Assembly (NCBI GenBank): GCA_049508565.1
Contig: JBELAT010000081.1
Coordinates: forward strand, 1 to 9,934
Source of the DNA: CAIRNS01 sp049508565
GTDB taxonomy: Bacteria; Elusimicrobiota; Endomicrobiia; Endomicrobiales; CAIRNS01
Direction: 5' to 3'
DNA length: 9,934 nt
The position numbers and the translations under genes were made by a program. Numbering within the stretch: the stretch's first letter is position 1; each line of letters starts with the position of its first letter. Positions 1 to 5,324 of the stretch are shown one piece after another. The notes under the pieces were generated by a model that did no database searches, had not been told where the DNA came from, and saw only the letters and a program-made list of their open reading frames with translations.

Positions 1-25
1 CTATTATTACCATCGATTTAGTAGG

Positions 26-54
26 ATTATAATAAAAATTATCTATTTTGTCAA
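26..54 (-). promoter_or_regulatory. Perfect consensus sigma70-type promoter reading leftward out of the window
   Basis: On the minus strand there is TTGACA (49-54), a 17-base spacer and TATAAT (26-31), both hexamers exact. The start of transcription should fall near position 19, so the gene it serves lies beyond the left edge. The region just upstream (53-98) is AT-rich and made of short tandem repeats. The promoter is directly visible; its target is not. Confidence 0.8.
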
Positions 55-98
55 TATGAAATTTGAATATGAAATTTGAATGTCCTAAATGCTAAATG
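53..98. repeat. Two adjacent short tandem duplications upstream of the left-edge promoter
   Basis: AATATGAAATTTG occurs twice head to tail (53-65 and 66-78). After a short gap CTAAATG occurs twice (85-91 and 92-98). The first pair abuts and slightly overlaps the -35 box of the leftward promoter. It could be a regulator-binding repeat, an AT-rich UP-like element, or replication slippage. No repeat beyond two copies is present, so this is not a CRISPR. Confidence 0.75.
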
Positions 99-212
99 CT
101 GGTTATTTGCTGCTAACGCTGCGAAGATAAATAAATTGGTAATGAGACAGTGCCATACTCATTGGACCTTCTAGCTAGCGACAGACTGAATCTGACCGGC
201 GCGAAAACATAC

Positions 213-704
213 CTATTGTTGTTTTTTGTTTTCGCCCGCATTAAAACGGACCATAGGAACACCACAAAAGGGACACGCGCCCGGTTTATCACTGAGAACA
301 TCTTTACAGTCTGGGCAGGTATAAAGTTCCTTTAAAGTTGTTGATCCCGCTTTTTTTACCTGGAACGGAATTGCATTTTCCTTAACAAGCTCTCTGCCGC
401 AGCGAGGGCATTTCCCCGGCTTGTCACTCACCACACCATTACACATAATACACACATACTTCGCAGGCTTTTTACTCTGTTTTTTCATTTCAGCGGTAGT
501 TTGGCGTGGAACCAGATCCATGCCACATTTAGGACATTTCCCGGGTTTATCGCTGACCACTTCCGGATGCATCGGACACGTATACACAACTGCCGCAGCA
601 GGTGCCGTCTGTTTTGTTTCATCGGCCAGGGCATTCGCAGTTGTTCCCGCACTACAGAGAAACACCACAACGGCCATAACACAAACCAAACTTTTTGTAT
701 CCAT
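213..704 (-). CDS. Exported protein with three heavy-metal-binding-domain repeats
   Basis: A 163-residue protein. Residues 1-27 look like a Sec signal peptide (charged start, hydrophobic stretch 7-20, cleavage probably after ALA at 27), so it should act outside the cytoplasmic membrane. Three similar units follow at about residues 41-65, 83-106 and 128-152, each holding an SDKPG segment and a C-x2-C pair. The first has the YTCPMHPE signature of the heavy-metal-binding domain seen in copper-efflux proteins and P-type ATPases. The second and third replace CPMH with C-x2-C, giving a four-cysteine zinc-ribbon-like set (C85, C88, C99, C102 and C130, C133, C144, C147). There is no good lipobox at C17. 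The start is fixed by AAAGGAG seven bases upstream. No metal transporter lies next to it in the window. Metal handling is inferred from the family; the metal is unknown. Confidence 0.8.
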   Translation of the reverse strand: MDTKSLVCVMAVVVFLCSAGTTANALADETKQTAPAAAVVYTCPMHPEVVSDKPGKCPKCGMDLVPRQTTAEMKKQSKKPAKYVCIMCNGVVSDKPGKCPRCGRELVKENAIPFQVKKAGSTTLKELYTCPDCKDVLSDKPGACPFCGVPMVRFNAGENKKQQ

Positions 705-796
705 GACACACTCCTTTTGTCGTCACAATCGGCTTAGGTTCGCTTGCACGCACGATCACATTTGAAAATGTATTATTTGAGTCATCCACGGTGCGG

Positions 797-802
797 ATTA
801 TA
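797..802 (-). promoter_or_regulatory. Candidate -10 box for the metal-binding-domain gene
   Basis: An exact TATAAT on the minus strand lies just past the Rrf2 gene stop and about 93 bases before the ATG at 704. No good -35 box is found at 17-18 bases, where the sequence is GATTGA. A perfect palindrome (811-824) occupies the -35 region, so an activator-dependent or repressed promoter is possible. Confidence 0.35.
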
Positions 803-806
803 CGGA

Positions 807-1256
807 CTAAATTGAATATTCAATCATACAGGTTGAATGAAGCTGATGCGTTTTATCTACCATATCCTGAAACGTGACTGTATCAACTACAGTGTTAATC
901 TTCTCCCGCACCTCTTCAAAGACGCACCTGAGCGCGCATCTTCTCTCGAACTCGCACGGCGAATATCCTGACTTGCTGACGCAGGCTATCGGCGAGGTCG
1001 GTCCTTCCATAAGCCGGATGATCTCACCGAGAGTAATGTCGACAGGTTTTTTTGCCAACCCGATGCCACCGCGCGGGCCGCGCACTGTTTTGACGTACCC
1101 GGCTCCTTTGAGAATAGTGACAATCTGTTCCAGAAAACGTTCAGGAATATCCTGCCGCTTTGATATTTCCTTGATTGGGATGATGCCGTGGTAATAATTT
1201 ACCGCCAGGTCAAGGATAATTTTGAGAGCATAATCGCCTTTAAATGATATTTTCAT
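807..1256 (-). CDS. Rrf2-family transcriptional regulator with a cysteine cluster
   Basis: A 149-residue Rrf2-family winged-helix repressor. The N-terminus (MKISFKGDYALKIILDLA) matches the family start. The recognition helix region (about 28-60) and the G-P-R-G-G wing (60-64) are present. Four cysteines follow at 92, 101, 107 and 111, in the region where IscR and NsrR bind an Fe-S cluster. The spacing (x8, x5, x3) is not the C-x5-C-x5-C of IscR. It lies downstream of metY and cysK on the same strand, 152 bases after cysK. CymR, an Rrf2 protein, represses cysteine genes in Bacillus, so control of these neighbours is a reasonable inference. No Shine-Dalgarno sequence precedes the ATG, and a TTTAAT -10 box ends 8 bases before it, so the mRNA may be leaderless. 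Confidence 0.88.
   Translation of the reverse strand: MKISFKGDYALKIILDLAVNYYHGIIPIKEISKRQDIPERFLEQIVTILKGAGYVKTVRGPRGGIGLAKKPVDITLGEIIRLMEGPTSPIACVSKSGYSPCEFERRCALRCVFEEVREKINTVVDTVTFQDMVDKTHQLHSTCMIEYSI
811..824. repeat. 14-bp perfect palindrome at the end of the Rrf2 gene
   Basis: ATTGAATATTCAAT reads the same on both strands. It overlaps the last codons of the Rrf2 gene and lies just upstream of a TATAAT box. It is a candidate operator for the downstream metal-binding-domain gene, though AT-rich palindromes of this size also arise by chance. Confidence 0.5.
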
Positions 1257-1264
1257 TATGTAGC

Positions 1265-1294
1265 ATTAAAGCATTTTAAACCCGGATTTTGCAA
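1265..1294 (-). promoter_or_regulatory. Candidate promoter of the Rrf2 gene, leaderless geometry
   Basis: On the minus strand there is TTGCAA (1289-1294, 4 of 6 to consensus), an 18-base spacer and TTTAAT (1265-1270, 5 of 6). The ATG begins only 8 bases after the -10 box. The -35 half lies inside the loop of the inverted repeat at 1281-1305, which would suit autoregulation. Confidence 0.4.
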
Positions 1295-1305
1295 ATAAGT
1301 CCGGG
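1281..1305 (-). terminator. GC-rich inverted repeat between cysK and the Rrf2 gene
   Basis: CCCGGA (1281-1286) and TCCGGG (1300-1305) form a 6-bp stem around a 13-base loop. On the minus strand it is followed by only TTT, so it is a mediocre terminator for the metY-cysK transcript. Because it overlaps the likely Rrf2 promoter it may instead be an operator. Both readings are open. The remaining bases 1306-1408 show nothing recognisable. Confidence 0.4.
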
Positions 1306-1408
1306 ACACCATATAACGGCTCAGCTTCACCTGTTTTGCTTCTTTTCTATTACAGGATTTCCTCAAAAATAACCACACATGTTGTCCCTGCGTCGCTGTT
1401 GAATCCTT

Positions 1409-2341
1409 TTATAGGGCATCCTGGAACAGCCACGTTGAAAGATACCGTTCGCCTGTGTCACAGAGAATGGTAACGATCGTCTTTCCGGCAGACTCCGGTC
1501 GCTTCGCCACTTCAATGGCCGCCCACACATTGGCGCCGGCAGAAATCCCCGTAAATATGCCTTCCTCTTTTGCCAGCCGACGGGATATTTCACCTGCCTT
1601 CTGGTGTTCCGCAAGTATAATCTCATCGACCAGACTGCGGTCGAAAATTCCGGGCACAAAACCAGCACCGATCCCGGCAATTTTATGTGGTCCCGGTTTT
1701 CCGCCGGAAAGAACCGGCGAGTCTTTTGGTTCGACCGCAATGATTTTTATTTTTGGGTTTTTTTCCTTAAGATATTTACCCGTTCCGGTAATGGTGCCGC
1801 CTGTTCCCACCGCTGAGATAAGGATATCGACTTTTCCATCAGTATCGTTCCATATTTCAGGTCCCGTGGTCCGGTAGTGAACATCCACATTCGCGGGATT
1901 GTTAAACTGCTGAAGAATAACACTGTTGGGCGTGGTCTTTGCCAACTCCTCTGCCTTTGCCACCGCTCCGCTCATTCCTTTGGCACCTTCCGTCAACACG
2001 AGGTCCGCTCCGAATATTTTCAGCAATTGCCGGCGCTCGAGACTCATGGTATCAGGCATAGTCAAAATCAATCGATACCCTTTTGTGGCGGCCACAAAAG
2101 CCAGTGCTATACCCGTGTTGCCGCTTGTCGGCTCTATGATGACCGATCCGCGCTTGAGTTTTCCTTTTTTTTCGGCGTCTTCGATCATGGCAAGACCAAT
2201 ACGGTCCTTTACACTCGATAACGGATTGAAATACTCCGCTTTAGCCAGCACGGTGGCTTTGAGCCCCGCAGTTACACGATTTAGCTTCACGAGCGGTGTA
2301 TTGCCGATCGTCTTGGTAATGTCTTCAAATATTCTGCTCAT
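1409..2341 (-). CDS. cysK: Cysteine synthase (O-acetylserine sulfhydrylase)
   Basis: A 310-residue full-length fold-type II PLP enzyme that makes L-cysteine from O-acetylserine and sulfide in the cytoplasm. The PLP lysine is K45 in SSVKDR. TSGNTG (72-77) binds the substrate carboxylate. The phosphate loop GTGGTITG lies near 178-185, and the C-terminal TGERYLST motif is intact. The length is typical of CysK. The start is supported by AGAGGGG about 8 bases upstream. It follows metY by 52 bases on the same strand and is probably co-transcribed with it. A TTGACA and an AT-rich dyad lie in that gap but with poor spacing for a promoter. No serine acetyltransferase gene is in the window. CysM or cystathionine beta-synthase-like activity cannot be excluded from sequence alone. 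Confidence 0.93.
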   Translation of the reverse strand: MSRIFEDITKTIGNTPLVKLNRVTAGLKATVLAKAEYFNPLSSVKDRIGLAMIEDAEKKGKLKRGSVIIEPTSGNTGIALAFVAATKGYRLILTMPDTMSLERRQLLKIFGADLVLTEGAKGMSGAVAKAEELAKTTPNSVILQQFNNPANVDVHYRTTGPEIWNDTDGKVDILISAVGTGGTITGTGKYLKEKNPKIKIIAVEPKDSPVLSGGKPGPHKIAGIGAGFVPGIFDRSLVDEIILAEHQKAGEISRRLAKEEGIFTGISAGANVWAAIEVAKRPESAGKTIVTILCDTGERYLSTWLFQDAL

Positions 2342-2393
2342 TGTAGTACCCCTCTTTCATATTATTGTGTTCCCATAATGTCAATGAAAGCTG

Positions 2394-3692
2394 TTACAAC
2401 GCCGATTTTTTGAGCGCCTGTTCGATATCTGCAATTATATCGTCGATATGTTCGATGCCGATAGAAAGGCGGATAAAGTCCTGCGTAACACCCGTTGCCA
2501 ACTGTTCAGCTGGAGACAGCTGCTGGTGCGTTGTAGTCGCTGGATGGATCGCCAGAGATTTCGCATCACCCACATTTGCCAGATGCGATATCAATTCAAG
2601 GGCATTAATGAACTTTTTGCCGGCTACGGCCCCGCCTTTAATGCCAAACCCAATGATGGCGCCCGCACCTTTGGGTGCATACTTGTTGGCTTTCGTCTTT
2701 TCCGGACTTTTATCGAGCCCGGGATAATTGACCCAGCTAACCGCAGGATGTTTTTCAAGGCAACGTGCAACAGCCAATGCATTCTCAGAATGGCGGATCA
2801 TGCGCAGATGCAATGTTTCGAACCCCTGAAGAAGCAGGAATGAATTAAAAGGCGATAATGCCGGACCGAGGTCGCGCAGCAGGGTCACTCGCGCCTTAAT
2901 AATATAGGCGATGTTGCCCATAGGCTTCAATGCTTCAACGAATTTAATCCCATGATAGCTCGGCTCCGGATCAGCTATCAGCGGAAACTTACCGTTAGTC
3001 CAGTCAAATTTACCAGAATCTACGATAAGACCGCCGAGCGATGTACCGTGACCGCCAATGAATTTCGTCGCGGAATACACCACAATGTCAGCACCGTGAT
3101 CAATCGGTCGGATCAAGTACGGTGTCACCGTATTGTCAATGACAAGCGGGATTCCATTTTTATGCGCAACACGCGACAATTCTTCAATATCAGCGATATC
3201 CAGTTTCGGATTCCCAATAGATTCTGCATAAATCGCTTTTGTTTTCGGCGTAATTGCCGCTTCAAACGCGGAAAGGTCGCCTGATTTGACAAACTTGACC
3301 GTGATGCCGAACCGTTTAAATGTATAATGGAGCAAGTTGTATGTTCCCCCATATAGATTGTCCGCAGAAACAATCTCATCACCGGCCTGAGCTATATTGA
3401 GTAATGCCAGGGCAATGGCAGAAGAACCACTTGCCACCCCGAGTGCTCCGACTCCCCCGTCCAATAACGCAATACGTTTTTCCAGCACATCGGTTGTTGG
3501 GTTCATTAAGCGGGTATAGATGTTCCCGAACTCAGAAAGACCAAACAGCCGCGCGGCATGGTCAGTATCTTTAAACTGGTATGACGTCGTCTGATAGATG
3601 GGGACAGCTCTAGATCCTGTTGTAGGATCTGCTTCCTGCCCTCCATGTAATACCACTGTTTCCGTTTTGAGCTTAGAATCAATTTTAGACAT
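2394..3692 (-). CDS. metY: O-acetylhomoserine sulfhydrylase (aminocarboxypropyltransferase)
   Basis: A 432-residue member of the Cys/Met-metabolism PLP family. It condenses O-acetylhomoserine with sulfide to give homocysteine, the direct sulfhydrylation route to methionine. Visible features are the YTRLMNPT motif (Y59, R61) that contacts PLP of the partner subunit, the PLP-ring aspartate D186 (IDNT), and the Schiff-base lysine K210 in SATKFIGGHG. The length of about 430 residues, longer than cystathionine gamma-synthase at about 380-400, favours MetY. The start has AAGGAG 8 bases upstream. It lies downstream of the HPr-like gene by 80 bases and upstream of cysK, so both branches of sulfide fixation, to homocysteine and to cysteine, are encoded together. 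Confidence 0.92.
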   Translation of the reverse strand: MSKIDSKLKTETVVLHGGQEADPTTGSRAVPIYQTTSYQFKDTDHAARLFGLSEFGNIYTRLMNPTTDVLEKRIALLDGGVGALGVASGSSAIALALLNIAQAGDEIVSADNLYGGTYNLLHYTFKRFGITVKFVKSGDLSAFEAAITPKTKAIYAESIGNPKLDIADIEELSRVAHKNGIPLVIDNTVTPYLIRPIDHGADIVVYSATKFIGGHGTSLGGLIVDSGKFDWTNGKFPLIADPEPSYHGIKFVEALKPMGNIAYIIKARVTLLRDLGPALSPFNSFLLLQGFETLHLRMIRHSENALAVARCLEKHPAVSWVNYPGLDKSPEKTKANKYAPKGAGAIIGFGIKGGAVAGKKFINALELISHLANVGDAKSLAIHPATTTHQQLSPAEQLATGVTQDFIRLSIGIEHIDDIIADIEQALKKSAL

Positions 3693-3722
3693 AATAATAT
3701 CTCCTTATATGTTTCAGATGCG

Positions 3723-3776
3723 TCACTTCCCCAGGTCACAAATTTTGCATATTATAACATTTTGCTGGTATTTCAT
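3723..3776 (-). CDS. Possible 17-residue cysteine-containing leader peptide
   Basis: The short reading frame MKYQQNVIICKICDLGK starts at an ATG that overlaps the TGA stop of the HPr-like gene (ATGA). It has a near-perfect AAGGAGGT five bases upstream (3782-3789) and ends 30 bases before metY. Two of its last eight codons are cysteine, and it precedes genes for homocysteine and cysteine synthesis. A cysteine-sensing leader peptide is therefore conceivable. Against this, the SD-like sequence also encodes the Gly-rich end of the upstream protein, and I see no convincing attenuator hairpin between it and metY. Confidence 0.3.
   Translation of the reverse strand: MKYQQNVIICKICDLGK
3751..3759 (-). 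promoter_or_regulatory. Extended -10 promoter candidate for metY-cysK
   Basis: The minus strand reads TGTTATAAT: an exact TATAAT (3751-3756) with the TGn extension (3757-3759). No good -35 box is present, which extended -10 promoters tolerate. Transcription would start near 3744, giving a leader of about 50 bases before metY. Confidence 0.5.
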
Positions 3777-4048
3777 ATCCCACCTCCTTCCATAAAATAC
3801 TGACTTATTTCTTCAACCGCAGCATGAGCATCTCTGCCGCACGCAGTCACCGTTACCAAATCACCCCGATGCGCCCCCAGCAACAATATACTCATTATTG
3901 AACAGGCATCAGCCTCTTCGCAATCTTTACATGAAAGGGTGACTGTCGACTGGTATTTCTTGCAAATTGTTACCACGTCTGAAGCCACTCGAAGATGTAA
4001 TCCGCTATCGTGTTTGACAACAACTTTTTCCTGAATTGAATTGTACAT
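3773..4048 (-). CDS. HPr-like phosphocarrier protein
   Basis: A 91-residue HPr-family protein. HPr passes phosphate from PEP and enzyme I to sugar-specific PTS components, and in some bacteria is a regulatory substrate of HPr kinase. The active histidine is H18 in GLHLRVA, with R20 kept; the usual GLHARPA is altered (Ala to Leu, Pro to Val). The regulatory serine is S50 in CSIMSILLLG. I chose the ATG at 4048 because AAAGGGA lies 8-9 bases upstream and the length then fits the family. A farther ATG at 4081 would add 11 residues ahead of the usual start. It is unusually rich in cysteine, with C40-x2-C43-x5-C49 right next to S50. No enzyme I or PTS permease is nearby. Its position before metY and cysK suggests a regulatory or thiol-linked role, which is inference. 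Confidence 0.85.
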   Translation of the reverse strand: MYNSIQEKVVVKHDSGLHLRVASDVVTICKKYQSTVTLSCKDCEEADACSIMSILLLGAHRGDLVTVTACGRDAHAAVEEISQYFMEGGGI

Positions 4049-4085
4049 AATGTCTATCCCTTTCATTAAGATTCTTATCAATGTT

Positions 4086-4106
4086 TGTCTATAGGTTTTG
4101 TAGACA
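4086..4106. promoter_or_regulatory. Dyad overlapping the HPr promoter start region, likely operator
   Basis: TGTCTA, nine bases, then TAGACA form a 6+6 inverted repeat. It touches the -10 box and covers the expected transcription start. This is where a repressor dimer would block a strong promoter. The regulator is not identified. Confidence 0.55.
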
Positions 4107-4134
4107 TTATAAAAGATTGTTTTCTTGTTGTCAA
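4106..4134 (-). promoter_or_regulatory. Perfect consensus promoter of the HPr-like gene
   Basis: On the minus strand TTGACA (4129-4134), a 17-base spacer and TATAAT (4106-4111) are all exact. Transcription should start near 4099, about 50 bases before the ATG at 4048. It lies in the 103-base gap after ldh and separates HPr expression from that of ldh. Confidence 0.8.
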
Positions 4135-4151
4135 GTCTTTTTTTAAAGATT

Positions 4152-5108
4152 TCAAAAAGTAATGTGTTGTATGACGGATTGTATGGTAGCCGCTGAATTT
4201 TGCAGGGCCAGTTCTTCTTGGGTCGAAAGGGTAAGCTTGAATACTTCGCGGACGCCGCTTAAATTGACAACCGCCGGCAGACTTAAATACACATTGTTGA
4301 TCCCGGCATAATTTTCTACCAGAGATGACACAGGCAAAATCGCATTTTCATTATTTAAAATGGCTCGTGTAATGCGCACCAGGGCGAGTCCGATTCCATA
4401 TGATGTCTCTCCCTTGCGTTCGATGATCTCATATGCCGAGTTCCTGACATCCTGAAATATTTTTTCAAGGTCTCCCGGATGCGAACACGTGTGATTGTTT
4501 TTACAGACAACACAATATTCGCTAAATAACGATCCGCCGATCATCACCTTACTCCAGGCGGCAAATTCGCTGTCGCCGTGCTCGCCCAGAATATAGGCGT
4601 GAATATTGTGCGGATCAATGACGCAGTGTTTGGCAAGTTCAAAACGGAAACGAGCAGAATCAAGCACCGTGCCGGAGCCAATAACCTCGTGCGCCGGTTT
4701 GCCGGAAAATTTCCAGGCAGCATATGCCATAACATCGACGGGATTGGATGCAATGAGCAAAATAGCCGAGGGGCTGTGTTTGACAATCTCAGGTATGATA
4801 GACCTGAATATCTCAACATTATCTTTCACAAGGTCTTGCCGTGTCTGCCCCGGTTTCTGTTTTTTCCCGGCCGTAATGACAACAATATCAGAATCCCTTG
4901 TCTCAGGGTAGCCGCCGGCAATGACGTCGACCGGCGAAACATATGGTGCCCCATGCGAAAGATCCATGGCCTCGCCTTCGGCGCGGCGCGGGTCCATATC
5001 GACCAATACCAGTTGACGCGCAAGACCCCGGATAATCAGGGCGTACGCATAGCGCATACCGACGTTGCCACAGCCGATGATAGATATTTTTGGTTTTAAT
5101 GAAATCAT
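4152..5108 (-). CDS. ldh: L-lactate dehydrogenase
   Basis: A 318-residue NAD-dependent LDH/MDH-family enzyme that interconverts pyruvate and L-lactate in the cytoplasm. It has the Rossmann motif IGCGNVG (11-17), D37 for NAD specificity, the substrate loop KKQKPGQTR with Q84 (lactate rather than malate specificity) and R90, D150 and R153, and the catalytic H177 in GEHGDS. I chose the ATG at 5108 over the one at 5144 because AGAGG sits 8 bases before it and the protein then begins where LDHs normally begin. An odd feature is a C199-x2-C202-x5-C208 cluster shortly after the active-site histidine, with the same spacing as the cluster in the neighbouring HPr. It is divergent from argS. No clear terminator follows; the HPr promoter begins 18 bases after the stop. 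Confidence 0.92.
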   Translation of the reverse strand: MISLKPKISIIGCGNVGMRYAYALIIRGLARQLVLVDMDPRRAEGEAMDLSHGAPYVSPVDVIAGGYPETRDSDIVVITAGKKQKPGQTRQDLVKDNVEIFRSIIPEIVKHSPSAILLIASNPVDVMAYAAWKFSGKPAHEVIGSGTVLDSARFRFELAKHCVIDPHNIHAYILGEHGDSEFAAWSKVMIGGSLFSEYCVVCKNNHTCSHPGDLEKIFQDVRNSAYEIIERKGETSYGIGLALVRITRAILNNENAILPVSSLVENYAGINNVYLSLPAVVNLSGVREVFKLTLSTQEELALQNSAATIQSVIQHITF

Positions 5109-5151
5109 GGAAAAGCCTCTTTCATGTGTTAGTTGTTTATGCACACTGTGA

Positions 5152-5178
5152 TTTATATGACGCCGGCAATCCTTACAA
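5152..5178 (-). promoter_or_regulatory. Weak candidate promoter of ldh
   Basis: On the minus strand TTGTAA (5173-5178) and TATAAA (5152-5157) are separated by 15 bases, shorter than ideal. An inverted repeat AATCCT/AGGATT (5168-5173 and 5196-5201) overlaps the -35 side and could be regulatory. The rest of the 216-base divergent gap holds no recognised RNA element. Confidence 0.3.
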
Positions 5179-5288
5179 TGGCTCCGCCGGATCTCAGGAT
5201 TCCCACGCCAGCTCGCACTGTTCCGGAAATATCTTTGAAGAATTTGTCAGGTTGCTCTCAATGAAAATTGTATCAAAAATCACACCGC

Positions 5289-5316
5289 TTGACAAAACCA
5301 CTTATAAAGATATAAT
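5289..5316 (+). promoter_or_regulatory. Consensus promoter of argS, leaderless geometry
   Basis: TTGACA (5289-5294), a 16-base spacer and TATAAT (5311-5316) are exact. The ATG of argS begins only 8 bases after the -10 box, so the expected start of transcription (5323-5325) coincides with or immediately precedes the start codon. Confidence 0.75.
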
Positions 5317-5324
5317 AACACTCT

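Noticed and set aside
53..98. Short direct repeats considered as a CRISPR remnant
   Set aside because: Units are only 13 and 7 bases, two copies each, with no spacers and no cas genes.
421..765. Plus-strand frames opposite the metal-binding-domain gene
   Set aside because: They are antisense shadows of a gene with clear signal peptide, repeats and ribosome binding site.
1926..2378. A 150-residue plus-strand frame opposite cysK
   Set aside because: It is antisense to a complete, motif-bearing cysK and has no recognisable domain.
4578..5099. A 173-residue plus-strand frame opposite ldh
   Set aside because: The opposite strand encodes a full LDH with all catalytic residues; this frame has no supporting motif.
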